In this document: piece by piece, positions 42,074 to 49,528 of the stretch
Position numbering within the stretch: position 1 is the first letter of the stretch
Layout: each line of letters opens with the position of its first letter
NCBI RefSeq assembly: GCF_001647275.1
Contig: NZ_LRMM01000035.1
Coordinates: 1 to 49,528, forward strand
DNA from: Rufibacter ruber
GTDB lineage: Bacteria > Bacteroidota > Bacteroidia > Cytophagales > Hymenobacteraceae
Reading direction: 5' to 3'
DNA length: 49,528 nucleotides
Made by a program: the position numbers and the translations under genes
Notes under the pieces: model-generated
The model's input: the letters and a program-made list of their open reading frames with translations, nothing else
Database searches by the model: none
Told to the model about the DNA's origin: nothing

Positions 42074-42877
42074 ATGAAATTAAAACTCTACCTGTTCAGA
42101 TTACTTCCATTTATGCTGTTCAGTTGCGATAAGGAAGAGGAGGTAGCCCCTTCCCCAATTATTGACAGCTATGAAAGAAGTTTTATGGTATCTTCTAATG
42201 GAGATGGTCAGGACCAAATTTATCATTCTTACACTCTCCAACATGATAATAGCGGTAGGGTAACCCGGCGCGGCTGGAAGATCAGATGCCAATTAAGTGT
42301 ATGCGACCCCTATGAGTCTGGCATTTATGATACGATAGTATACCATGGCAACACCGTTAGACTGACAAGCTTAAGCCGCCACCCTGAACTTACTGTAAGA
42401 GAAACTGAAACTCTAATAAAACTTAACAAGGCAAACCAACCAGATTATAAAGTACTGTGGGTACAAGACATAGACCGTATAGATTCTGTGAGGTATTTCT
42501 ACAGTGGTAAAGGTCAATTAGACAGCTTAACCCAATATGTGGTCTTTTCTTCAGGCAATTACCGCAAAGAAAATACTAAGAAGTTCACCTTTGACGCCCA
42601 GGGGAACCTTTCTGAGATAGAAACCAGAAATTACCGCAGCAACGGCAAAATTGCCTCCATTTACACAAATATATTCGGGGACTATGACACGGCACCCAAC
42701 CCGCTTCGGCAGTTATATATGTTTGATGACACCTTTTACCGCTCCCTTTCTAAAAATAATTTCCGCAGTCATCAAACCAAACTATTAGATGTAGATGATA
42801 ATACCACCTATCTCTCTCACAAGAACACGTGGCATCTTAAATATGATGAGAGAGGGATACCACTGTTTAAACGCTAA
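42074..42877 (+). CDS. Unknown lipoprotein
   Basis: 267 residues. A lipoprotein signal peptide ends at LFSC (Cys18), followed by an acidic stretch. The rest has many short beta segments of the type YSGKGQLDSLTQYVVF and FDAQGNLSEIETRNYRS, similar in style to RHS/YD-like or hypothetical DUF lipoproteins of Bacteroidota, but no family is recognised. It is clearly more AT-rich than flanking genes, suggesting a separate origin. Flanked by AT-rich non-coding DNA with no palindromes of the main family. Confidence 0.7.
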   Translation: MKLKLYLFRLLPFMLFSCDKEEEVAPSPIIDSYERSFMVSSNGDGQDQIYHSYTLQHDNSGRVTRRGWKIRCQLSVCDPYESGIYDTIVYHGNTVRLTSLSRHPELTVRETETLIKLNKANQPDYKVLWVQDIDRIDSVRYFYSGKGQLDSLTQYVVFSSGNYRKENTKKFTFDAQGNLSEIETRNYRSNGKIASIYTNIFGDYDTAPNPLRQLYMFDDTFYRSLSKNNFRSHQTKLLDVDDNTTYLSHKNTWHLKYDERGIPLFKR

Positions 42878-43001
42878 TTTCCTTAATTTCAAAACTTAAA
42901 TTAGACGCTTTTATTCTGGTCACCTCTTTGATATATATATATAAATACAGTTTAAAGAAAGACAATCTAAATCTCCTTAAAATTCCTATCCTCCTTTTAA
43001 A

Positions 43002-44063
43002 CTACCCCACTTTCCGCACCAGATACAACCCATTATTCTCACTGGCTTGTTCATTTGAGGGGAAGCTGTATTTCAGGAAGCTGACGTGCGTGCGCGGCAG
43101 AAATTCCCGGGGCACCGAGTACCAGCAGAGAAACGTGTCTACGTCATTGAACAGGCCCAACTTCTTGATTCCCCCGCACCTGAATTTGAGTTCCTCTCCA
43201 CCAATTGTAAGACTGTTTCCCACCTCGCAAGTCCAGGCAATGGGAATGGGCGTATAAGCTAACTCTGAATAAACGCGCTGCTTCTCATAAGACAATATCT
43301 TGATGTTCCGGTTAGTGAGATACGCTACCTGTTTCTCCTTCAGAGTAATATCTTGGTATGTCTGCAGGTAGCGGTCGCTGGTGCCCTCAAAATCTGAATA
43401 CGCTTGCGTTTGGGTGTCTTTGAGCAGGGAGAGGTGGTTGTGCTTGGCGGGGTAGCCCTCAAACCGGATTCCAGCGCGGTATTCTATCTCCTGCAGGCGC
43501 GTTTCCTGCGGGGTGGTTATCAAAAGAACCCATTCCCCGTTTATCCGCAGAAAGATAGGGTCATCTTCATGGTAGAGATCAGTGTAGCCGCCAAAGAGAA
43601 CCACATCGGCATGTTGGTACAGGTCATCAAAGGTTTTCTGCCACTCCTCCTTGTCCAGGCTCTGATCCAGGTTCAGGACTCGGTTAAAAAGCTGCTTCTC
43701 TATTTTCTGCGATGAGAAATCGTAGACCCCGGTGCTGTCAAACACGTATGAGGTGAACCGCGGCAGGTACATCTGGGAGTTTTCCAGCTGGAAGACATCG
43801 TTACCGGCCGCGTCTAGTTTCCTGATGGTAAAATTATCTATGATGAGAAAATAGTTGCCCACGGGATCATAGGTGATGTTGGCGTAGGCTTCTTTGCTTA
43901 TGCGTTTGATTTCATAGTTTTTTGAACGGACACCATCCTTTAAATTGGGTAAATCTTTCAGTCCAGATTCTTTAAATGTAGAAAGAACATTCATGCTGGT
44001 ACATTTATCTAAGAACAGAATGAAAAACAGTACAGTCAAACCCAAGATGACAAGACGTTTCAT
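43002..44063 (-). CDS. Unknown membrane-anchored or exported protein
   Basis: 353 residues from ATG 44063, giving MKRLVILGLTVLFFILFLDK as a membrane segment; no convincing lipobox. An in-frame upstream extension overlapping the divergent gene is rejected because its composition mirrors that gene's antisense strand. The body is beta-rich with aromatic residues and contains no motif I recognise. Divergent, 40 bp from the lipoprotein at 44104. Confidence 0.65.
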   Translation of the reverse strand: MKRLVILGLTVLFFILFLDKCTSMNVLSTFKESGLKDLPNLKDGVRSKNYEIKRISKEAYANITYDPVGNYFLIIDNFTIRKLDAAGNDVFQLENSQMYLPRFTSYVFDSTGVYDFSSQKIEKQLFNRVLNLDQSLDKEEWQKTFDDLYQHADVVLFGGYTDLYHEDDPIFLRINGEWVLLITTPQETRLQEIEYRAGIRFEGYPAKHNHLSLLKDTQTQAYSDFEGTSDRYLQTYQDITLKEKQVAYLTNRNIKILSYEKQRVYSELAYTPIPIAWTCEVGNSLTIGGEELKFRCGGIKKLGLFNDVDTFLCWYSVPREFLPRTHVSFLKYSFPSNEQASENNGLYLVRKVG

Positions 44064-44103
44064 AGGCGGTAGCAATGGTTTCAGAAACAGGCAGTTCCCC
44101 CTG

Positions 44104-44877
44104 ATGAACTCTATATACTCCAAACCGGCGGTAAAGATATTCCTGGTGGCGGCTGGCCTCACGTTCACCGCTGCCTGCACCAGCCAGGAAAGCCAGGAGA
44201 CGGCAAGCCAGGCCCCCCAGGAAGCAGCCAGCACCCAAGACCAACCAGCCGCTACCTCTCCTCCTACCACCTCAAAACCCATGACCAGCTGCGCCGCCAC
44301 AGAGCCGCTTCTGTACCAAACCGACACCTTCAGTTCGTTCACCGAGGATAAAATGCGCGGCGCAGGCGTGGTTTCCATTCAGCTGGACCTCAACGACCGC
44401 CTGGACATTTATTATCTGGATGACGCCCCCTATACCAACTTGGTCTATAACGAAGACAACACCTTCTACACCACAGATCTGCCCCGGAAGGTGGTGGCCC
44501 GCGGCCTGGTGCCCGAGGCAGATGTCGCCCAGTTTGACTTTGACGCCGAAGCCCCCAGCACTGACCCGGAGTACCTGATCATCTACCTAAACAAAGAGAA
44601 ACGGAAAGTGGCCAAGGCCGACGTTAAGTACACCTTCTCCACCTGGGAAAAATATCTCAAAAATCAGAACATCCGGCTCAAAGACTGCAACCTGCTGCCC
44701 CACGCCCCCCAGAGCAAAAACCAGGTGTTTGAGGTAACCGCCATCAAAAACGACAGCATCCAAATCAAGTCCTCCAAAGACTGCCAGGGCGACCTAGCTG
44801 ATTATGAACCCCTAGAAGGTTGGGTGCAATGGAAAAAGGCCGATGTGCTGACCGTGGAGTTTGCGCCATGTAGCTAG
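44104..44877 (+). CDS. Unknown lipoprotein
   Basis: 257 residues from ATG 44104, beginning MNSIYSKPAVKIFLVAAGLT, then FTAAC, a lipoprotein signal with Cys26, followed by a Gln/Ser/Thr/Pro-rich linker. Earlier in-frame ATGs overlap the divergent gene and would destroy the signal peptide, so they are rejected. The mature part is acidic, has paired Cys residues (KDCNLL, KDCQGD, FAPCS) and ends at the Cys-Ser. No family recognised. Confidence 0.7.
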   Translation: MNSIYSKPAVKIFLVAAGLTFTAACTSQESQETASQAPQEAASTQDQPAATSPPTTSKPMTSCAATEPLLYQTDTFSSFTEDKMRGAGVVSIQLDLNDRLDIYYLDDAPYTNLVYNEDNTFYTTDLPRKVVARGLVPEADVAQFDFDAEAPSTDPEYLIIYLNKEKRKVAKADVKYTFSTWEKYLKNQNIRLKDCNLLPHAPQSKNQVFEVTAIKNDSIQIKSSKDCQGDLADYEPLEGWVQWKKADVLTVEFAPCS

Positions 44878-44968
44878 AACAAGCTTGTACCGAAAGACAG
44901 CATAAGTGTTGGGTTGAATATTGATTTTTGCAGGAGATCACGCGTCTGTTTATATCTTCAGGATAAGA

Positions 44969-45006
44969 AAACGTAGGTTTTTGGGAAAGTAGCCCCAAAA
45001 GACGTT
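44969..45006. repeat. Dispersed palindrome, degenerate
   Basis: AACGTAGGTTTTTGGGAAAG and TAGCCCCAAAAGACGTT: right arm recognisable, left arm badly eroded. Confidence 0.45.
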
Positions 45007-45233
45007 GGCACCATGACAAGGCCAGACACAGTCCAGCACGTTTGAGGAAGGGAAAACGCTAAACCGCTTCATGCTCTAAGCACGCCCTCATGATAGCTTC
45101 TCCCTCTAATGAACTGCGTATTTCCCAACACCTTCTCTTTCTTCATCCCTGGAAAACACTAGCGGGAAAGAAGGCCTTTGATTAGCTGTTGTGCCGGCAG
45201 TCTGCGATTGATGGTTTGGTATATTCTCAGCAG

Positions 45234-45274
45234 ATTCCCTTTCGCTGTTTCCGGAAATAGGCCGAAAACGGGAA
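45234..45274. repeat. Dispersed palindrome, degenerate
   Basis: TTCCCTTTCGCTGTTTCCGG and AAATAGGCCGAAAACGGGAA. Outer bases pair (TTCCC/GGGAA); the centre is shortened. Confidence 0.6.
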
Positions 45275-45373
45275 TTTCTCTGCAGGCTATCCCCACCGCC
45301 CCATGGCTTTGAAGGGGGACGTGCGGCAACGAATTAACGTATTGCGTTCACCTGCCAAAGCCCTCACGTTTAG

Positions 45374-45389
45374 TATGTGATTTTTCACA
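45374..45389. promoter_or_regulatory. TATGTGATTTTTCACA operator-like palindrome, site 1
   Basis: TGTGA, four T residues, TCACA. The same 16 bases occur at 48378-48393. Located 28 bp before a TATCTTCA -7-like box. Confidence 0.5.
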
Positions 45390-45578
45390 AATCATGTAAA
45401 AAAATAATTCGGCTTCCTATCTTCACACAACCCTAAGGAAGGTGGTTGTCAACTTCATTCGGCGCAAAGCTGTTCACTGTATTTCTTTATTCTATTTTCC
45501 TTAAAAAAACGCCACCTGAAAGAATACTATAGATTCTTTTCTTCTGTAAAGCATACTAATCCCAATCTATCTAAACCC

Positions 45579-45995
45579 ATGCCCAAATTATTAACGGCCA
45601 GCGCCACAGAGACACAGTCCCCACTTTGCCAGTTCACGCAGCCTACCCATAATGAGTCAGAGGGACAGCAGGTCCCGGTAGCGGAACTCAAGGCCAGATG
45701 TGACCGCTATTATGATTACTTGGCCGCCTTACAGCCGCCTCAGGAGAACACCATGCTGCGGGCAGCCAATTTCACGGTAGCCTCTATTCTGGAAATGCTT
45801 CAGGAGAGCCCGCAAAGCAACTTTATCAGGGTGTACTACGGGATTAAAGAAAACGGGGAGCATGAGCTCTTTATGGCACCCATCACGGCAGACGGTATCC
45901 CAGACACCTCAGAAGAGGCCGTGTACGCAGATGACTGCTGCGCCTGCCCTCCTATGTCAAACTGCTCCAATGACGAGTTCCTGTCTACTCTTTAA
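45579..45995 (+). CDS. Unknown small Cys-rich protein
   Basis: 138 residues, soluble, no signal peptide. The C-terminal end has YADDCCACPPMSNCSND: four cysteines in 10 residues, resembling a small metal- or cluster-binding motif, followed by EFLSTL. The middle segment (LRAANFTVASILEMLQESPQ, FIRVYYGIKENGEHELFMAP) reads like a conserved domain of unknown function that I associate with Hymenobacteraceae genomes. It is followed 53 bp later by the membrane protein/kinase/regulator module on the same strand. No function claimed. Confidence 0.7.
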   Translation: MPKLLTASATETQSPLCQFTQPTHNESEGQQVPVAELKARCDRYYDYLAALQPPQENTMLRAANFTVASILEMLQESPQSNFIRVYYGIKENGEHELFMAPITADGIPDTSEEAVYADDCCACPPMSNCSNDEFLSTL

Positions 45996-46048
45996 CCCCT
46001 TCTCCTCTGGCGGCACGGGTCTGTTGACCGTGCGCCAGACAGTTTTTT

Positions 46049-46720
46049 ATGTGGTCTGTTTATATCTATTTTGCTTTCTTAGCCCTGAGCGTTGTGGTAT
46101 GGAGCCTCCGGTTCAAGCACCTGGACACCCCGCAGAAGATCTTGGGTCTCTGCCTGGCCATCACGCTGTTGGTAGAGGCCTATGCCGCGCACCTGATGTT
46201 TCAAAAAATCAACAATTCCTTTCTCTATCATCTGCTCATCCCGCTGCAGTACCTGTTTCTTTCCGGGGTTTTCTACGTGGCCCTAAGCGGGAAAAGAATC
46301 CGCAGGGCTATTCTTCTCACGTTGCCCGTGTATGTGGTGGCGGTGTTGATCTTCTTCCTAACGGTGCAGACAATTCTGGAATACAACTCTTACGCCCGTG
46401 TCCTGAAGAATGTGCTGGTGGTGGCCTGGGTACTCTTCTACTACAGAGAAGTCTTTATTGGGGTAAAAGTCTCTAGGCTGGAACGGGAACCCATGTTCTG
46501 GATCAGTACGGGTCTGCTGTTCTATTCCCTGGGCAACGTGTTTGTAGACGGGCTCATGTATTACCTCATCCATCAGTCCTATAGTTGGGCACGTCCTATT
46601 TATTTGATCAATGTCTTCCTCGGGATTTTATTGAATCTCACTTTCTTGATATCTTTCCTGGTGAAGAGAGAGCCCCCTAAGGTGGCCACCCCGCTAAAAC
46701 CGTACCCCATACCTTTGTAA
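46049..46720 (+). CDS. Multi-pass membrane protein of a two-component module
   Basis: 223 residues with about seven predicted membrane helices (near 2-17, 28-50, 60-78, 84-108, 115-135, 150-172, 182-205) and short loops. Its reading frame stops four bases before the ATG of the histidine kinase. It may be the sensor input for that kinase, whose own N-terminus has only one helix. No family identified. Confidence 0.75.
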   Translation: MWSVYIYFAFLALSVVVWSLRFKHLDTPQKILGLCLAITLLVEAYAAHLMFQKINNSFLYHLLIPLQYLFLSGVFYVALSGKRIRRAILLTLPVYVVAVLIFFLTVQTILEYNSYARVLKNVLVVAWVLFYYREVFIGVKVSRLEREPMFWISTGLLFYSLGNVFVDGLMYYLIHQSYSWARPIYLINVFLGILLNLTFLISFLVKREPPKVATPLKPYPIPL

Positions 46721-46724
46721 CGGC

Positions 46725-47510
46725 ATGCCCGATGTAGTTTTAATTGTAGCCGTAGGCACCGCCCTGTTTGTGCTGCTGGCTTTGTTTATTGCGTTCATGG
46801 TCTTCTATTACCAGAAGAGAAGGCTGGAATACCAGGACGAGGTAAAGGGTTTAGCGGAAACCTACCAGAAAGAGATTCTGAAGGCGCAGCTGGAGATGCA
46901 GGAGCAGACCTTCCATTCTATTGCGCAGGAAATCCATGACAACGTGGGGCAGATCCTCTCCCTGGCCCGGCTCAACATGAATTCGCTGGAGAACGCCCTG
47001 CAGGACCACCACCGGCAGAAAATCACCACCAGCAAAGAACTGGTAGACCAGGCTCTCAGTGATTTACGGGACCTCTCCAAGCGCCTCAACAGCAAATATG
47101 CGTCGCAGCAGCCGTTGGCCACCCTTCTTAAAACCCAGCTAGATCTAATCAAAAAGACGGGGGCCGTTGAGACTTCGTTTGACGTAATTGGCCAGGAGGC
47201 CGGGCTGCTCCCCGAGAAGAAGCTCATCCTTTTCAGGATTGCCCAGGAAGCCCTGAACAACAGCCTCAAACACGCAGACGCCTCTTGCATCTCGGCCCAG
47301 CTGGAATTCACCCCCCGGCAAATGACCTTGCGCGTGCTGGATGATGGAAGAGGTCTGGCAAAAAACACGGAGGGTTCTCCTGAGCCGCCTCTCAACGGCA
47401 CCGGGCTTCAGAACATGAATTTCAGGGCGGGCCTGATTGGCGCTTCCTTTTCCATTACGGGCCAAACAGGCTCCGGCACGCTGGTACAAATAGACTTACC
47501 TTTAGAATAG
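46725..47510 (+). CDS. NarX/DesK-type histidine kinase
   Basis: 261 residues. One membrane helix (about 4-27), a coiled coil (about 32-60), HisKA_3 dimerisation domain with H71 in AQEIHDNVGQ, and a HATPase domain (about 160-261) with FRIAQEALNNSLKHADAS, VLDDGRGL and GTGLQNM. Complete. It starts four bases after the membrane protein gene and ends five bases before the regulator gene, so the three form one operon. Phosphorylates the regulator at 47516-48166 (inference from position). Confidence 0.92.
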   Translation: MPDVVLIVAVGTALFVLLALFIAFMVFYYQKRRLEYQDEVKGLAETYQKEILKAQLEMQEQTFHSIAQEIHDNVGQILSLARLNMNSLENALQDHHRQKITTSKELVDQALSDLRDLSKRLNSKYASQQPLATLLKTQLDLIKKTGAVETSFDVIGQEAGLLPEKKLILFRIAQEALNNSLKHADASCISAQLEFTPRQMTLRVLDDGRGLAKNTEGSPEPPLNGTGLQNMNFRAGLIGASFSITGQTGSGTLVQIDLPLE

Positions 47511-47515
47511 AACGC

Positions 47516-48166
47516 ATGCACGCTCCCCAAACCACCAAAGTGGCCCTGGTAGATGACCACCAACTCTTCCGGAAAGGAATGGCCGAAATCATCAACGGAT
47601 TCAGTGGCTATTCCATAACGCTGGAGGCCGAAAACGGCAAAGACTTCATTCAGAAGCTCTCCCCAGACAACCTGCCGTCTATTGCAGTGCTGGATATCAG
47701 CATGCCCGTGATGGATGGTTTTGAAACCGCCCGCTGGCTCCAGGAGCACTACCCGGACATGAAAATTCTGGCGCTCTCCATGAGCAACGAGGAGGAGACC
47801 GTACTCAGGATGCTCAAGTGCGGCGTAGATGGGTACGTCCTGAAGAATGCAGATACGTCAGAGCTGCGCATGGCCCTGGAGGCGCTGGAGGGCAACGGGA
47901 GCTACTACTCCAACAGCGTCACTGAGATCCTGAAACAGGGGCTTACCTCAAATACCCCGTCTGAACCGGAGCTCTCTGAACGGGAAATAGGATTTCTGAA
48001 ACTGGCGTGCACTGAACTCCCGTACAAATCCTTTGCACCGCTCCTGAACGTAACCCCCAGAGCGGTAGAGGCTTTACGGGAAACGCTGTTCAAAAAGCTG
48101 GAGGTTGCCTCAAGGGTGGGGCTGGCCATGTACGCCATCAAGAAAGGCTATTTCAAGGTAGTTTAA
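47516..48166 (+). CDS. NarL/FixJ-type response regulator
   Basis: 216 residues. Receiver domain about 7-125 with ALVDDHQLFRKG and the phosphoacceptor D60 in AVLDISMPVMDG; C-terminal LuxR-type DNA-binding domain about 150-216 (LSEREIGFLKLACTELPYKS, RAVEALRETLFKKLEVASRV), the Bacteroidota variant. Last gene of the kinase operon. Possible targets are the two TATGTGATTTTTCACA sites flanking the operon (inference). Confidence 0.93.
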   Translation: MHAPQTTKVALVDDHQLFRKGMAEIINGFSGYSITLEAENGKDFIQKLSPDNLPSIAVLDISMPVMDGFETARWLQEHYPDMKILALSMSNEEETVLRMLKCGVDGYVLKNADTSELRMALEALEGNGSYYSNSVTEILKQGLTSNTPSEPELSEREIGFLKLACTELPYKSFAPLLNVTPRAVEALRETLFKKLEVASRVGLAMYAIKKGYFKVV

Positions 48167-48259
48167 CTTTTTGCTTCAACGTCTAACTTAGCAAAGAGTA
48201 CGTTCATCTAACGGTGGTGGAAACGAGTGCGCAAGTGCCCTAAGCTATAACCCCTTTTC

Positions 48260-48306
48260 TCTCTGTTTTCGGCCTGATTTTCAAAAAACAGCCCGGAAAC
48301 AGAAAC
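48260..48306. repeat. Dispersed palindrome
   Basis: Arms CTCTGTTTTCGGCCTGATTTT and AAAACAGCCCGGAAACAGAAA, with CA in the loop. About 94 bp past the response-regulator stop. Confidence 0.88.
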
Positions 48307-48377
48307 CTCTTCTCCTCTCCCAATCACAGCTTGTCAAAGCGTACGTTTCCCCCTCTCTGGAAAATTCACACACACCT

Positions 48378-48393
48378 TATGTGATTTTTCACA
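48378..48393. promoter_or_regulatory. TATGTGATTTTTCACA operator-like palindrome, site 2
   Basis: Identical to the site at 45374-45389 over 16 bases, followed 34 bp later by a TACCTTTA -7-like box (48428-48435). Confidence 0.5.
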
Positions 48394-48979
48394 CCCTCAG
48401 TTAATAGCTCGTTGCCACTGCTTGCGGTACCTTTACCACATCAAACAGACACAGCAACTTCTCTCTCTGAAAGTTCCTGTGAAGAATGACCCTCTTTCTT
48501 TTAGCCGAAAGCTGAAAGTGCACCAGCGTTGAAATTATACTAAAACCCATTAAAATATTTCTGCCTGAATGGCCCCAAGAAAATAAACTCCCTTCCCGTC
48601 AATATCTGGCACTAGGTACGCTGCCATATTGAACAAGTCCTGGCATTTGCTCCTGAACAGCAAATCCGGTCCTTACAGGCCCCTGGTTGTATCTACTATC
48701 TCTCAAACAAATCACAGATTCTATCTTCAAATTACATTTAACACTACACCTCCCGTTGGCCAGGAGACTTCTCGCAATAGGCGGGTCTTCTAAACCAACC
48801 CAAGATACCACCAGGGGCCTTTTACCTAAGCTTTATTACTGGAAATGAATATGACACCGACTCTCATATATTGCAAAATCTAACAAGTACTGCCACAGCC
48901 CCAGGCGTCTTCTTTTAACCCGCCCCGGAGAGAGAAAAACCTACAGACAAGAACAGCACTTGGCACGTGTGGGCTTGGC

Positions 48980-49026
48980 AGTTCTGTTTTCGGCTTACTT
49001 TCTTAAAAACAGCCCGAAAACAGAAT
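48980..49026. repeat. Dispersed palindrome
   Basis: Arms GTTCTGTTTTCGGCTTACTTT and AAAACAGCCCGAAAACAGAA, about 48 bp before the start of the next ORF, so it may lie in its leader. Confidence 0.85.
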
Positions 49027-49073
49027 TCCCCTTCAGTGAGAACCCGTGACTTACCGTTTAACAGCTCTACCCC

Positions 49074-49445
49074 ATGAAATTGAACCTGATCAGAATACAC
49101 GAAGGAGATGGTCAACACCCCAACAGTGAATACATTTTTCTGCAGGCGCTCACAGCCGGGAACCTGAAAAATTTGGCATTTCACGTTTCCTCTGCGCACA
49201 GCGCTTACTTTCCTTTCCCTTCGTTACCAGAGGTTGAAGTGGAAAAAGGAGACTATCTGGTGCTGTACACGGGCTCAGGCAAATATGTGCGGGCTTTTAT
49301 CAACACGGGGGAACCCCTGCACAAGGTATTTCTGGGAAAGACGGATTGCCTCTGGACCAACCGCGGTATTTCACCGCAGCAGCTGTGCCTCCTGCCCTTA
49401 GAAGGGGTTATGGCCTCATCCAGATCGCATAATCAATTGGGTTGA
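49074..49445 (+). CDS. Unknown protein, possible lamin-tail-like fold
   Basis: 123 residues, no signal peptide. The order of features (NSEYIFLQALTAGNLKNLAF, AYFPFP, VEKGDYLVLYTGSGKY, LGKTDCLWTNRGI, then QLCLLPL) recalls the single-domain lamin-tail (LTD) fold, with its Y/FP, G-D-x-x-x-L-Y-T-G-S-G and W-x-N-x-G landmarks. This is a visual resemblance only. Standalone gene. Confidence 0.6.
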   Translation: MKLNLIRIHEGDGQHPNSEYIFLQALTAGNLKNLAFHVSSAHSAYFPFPSLPEVEVEKGDYLVLYTGSGKYVRAFINTGEPLHKVFLGKTDCLWTNRGISPQQLCLLPLEGVMASSRSHNQLG

Positions 49446-49490
49446 AAGAAAGGGCAGGAACCAAACAGCGAACCAATTGTTGCTCCTTAC

Positions 49491-49528
49491 ATGCGTTTTC
49501 GGCCTGGTTTTCCCAAAACAGGCCGAAA
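49491..49528. repeat. Dispersed palindrome at window end
   Basis: Arms TGCGTTTTCGGCCTGGTTTT and AAAACAGGCCGAAA, with CCC as loop. The right arm is cut by the window end. Confidence 0.85.

Larger units (their letters stand above)
44878..45578. other. 700-bp non-coding region
   Basis: No gene seen. It contains two eroded palindromes (about 44969-45006 and 45234-45274), a fragment CTTTGAAGGGGGACG (about 45307-45321) related to the element ends near kdp, and a TGTGA/TCACA palindrome (45374-45389) followed by a TATCTTCA box (45418-45425), about 150 bp before the next ORF. A long leader for that ORF is possible. Confidence 0.55.
48167..49073. other. 900-bp non-coding region
   Basis: The largest gap in the window. 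It contains two dispersed palindromes, the second TATGTGATTTTTCACA site (48378-48393), and a TACCTTTA box (48428-48435). No ORF over about 70 codons with plausible start and coding character was seen; the minus-strand ORF at 48599-48811 is not convincing. AT-rich in its second half. It may hold an RNA or a decayed gene. Confidence 0.5.

Noticed and set aside
44064-44378. Upstream extension of the unknown gene at 43002 to a start at 44378
   Set aside because: The extra 105 residues run antisense to the lipoprotein gene at 44104, and ATG 44063 gives a proper N-terminal membrane segment.
46710-46717. Exact TACCTTTG -7-like box at the end of the membrane protein gene, 8 bp before the kinase ATG
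   Set aside because: It would give a leader of almost no length, it overlaps the last codons of the gene, and the three genes are spaced as one operon. Treated as chance.
48599-48811. 70-codon minus-strand ORF in the long gap
   Set aside because: No homology recognised, no ribosome-binding or promoter context, and composition like its non-coding surroundings.
48961-48980. TGGCACGTGTGGGCTTGGCA, resembling a sigma-54 promoter
   Set aside because: The distance between the GG and GC elements is not the required ten bases, so it does not fit. No activator site was seen.

Overview
The window comes from a Bacteroidota chromosome. Family content points to the Cytophagales/Hymenobacteraceae (Rufibacter- or Pontibacter-like), although genus is an inference. 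The evidence is a 287-residue primary sigma factor without region 1.1, a 63-residue histone-H1-like protein, an HU-CCDC81/SPOR protein, a probable serine palmitoyltransferase, a bacillithiol-type deacetylase, and promoters of the Bacteroidota form TTTG-N19/21-TAnnTTTG (clearest at rpsO and the tRNA gene). No rRNA, CRISPR array, prophage or transposase was seen.

Layout. (1) 436-10455, minus strand: an eight-gene run encoding a TPR protein, an outer-membrane barrel, an HU-CCDC81/SPOR protein, ExbB, ExbD, a TonB-like protein, FolC and TrmB. It looks like an envelope energy-transduction module with two housekeeping genes attached. (2) 10736-28281: mostly housekeeping genes: a DUF4844-like protein, holA, a MutS-like ATPase, tyrS, a histone-H1-like protein, serine palmitoyltransferase, accC, a frameshifted bshB1, an M23/LysM peptidase, trxB, rpoD, pnp, rpsO, an LptF/G permease, a START-like protein and tRNA-Met(CAU). 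(3) 28585-29237: a TlpA/ResA-like thioredoxin gene, also frameshifted. (4) 29221-41822, minus strand: a Kdp potassium-transport locus. In transcription order it holds a sigma-54 response regulator, a repeat-rich gap, a sigma-54-like promoter, a 31-residue membrane peptide, a 117-residue unknown protein, kdpF, kdpA, kdpB, kdpC, a porin, a KdpD sensor half without kinase, and a separate histidine kinase. (5) 42074-49445: accessory genes (lipoproteins, unknown proteins) and a membrane protein/histidine kinase/NarL-type regulator module, separated by long non-coding stretches.

The strongest non-genic signal is a family of about 40-bp imperfect palindromes, with cores close to GGCCTGTTTT...AAAACAGGCC. 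They occur in most intergenic gaps (about 26 copies). One lies inside a disordered linker of a coding gene and one supplies the end of kdpB. Other palindrome families (CCCCTTTGAAGGGG, CCCACCCCTACCCCTCC and GGGGATTACAAATCCCC types) cluster around the kdp locus, where they form nested inverted repeats. Two single-base frameshifts may be real lesions or assembly errors.

The most biologically interesting unit is the rewired kdp locus. It lacks a KdpE-type regulator and an intact KdpD. Instead it has a split sensor and an NtrC-family activator, next to a near-consensus -24/-12 promoter and a perfect 17-bp palindrome at enhancer distance. All assignments are from reading the sequence and from memory of families; nothing was searched.
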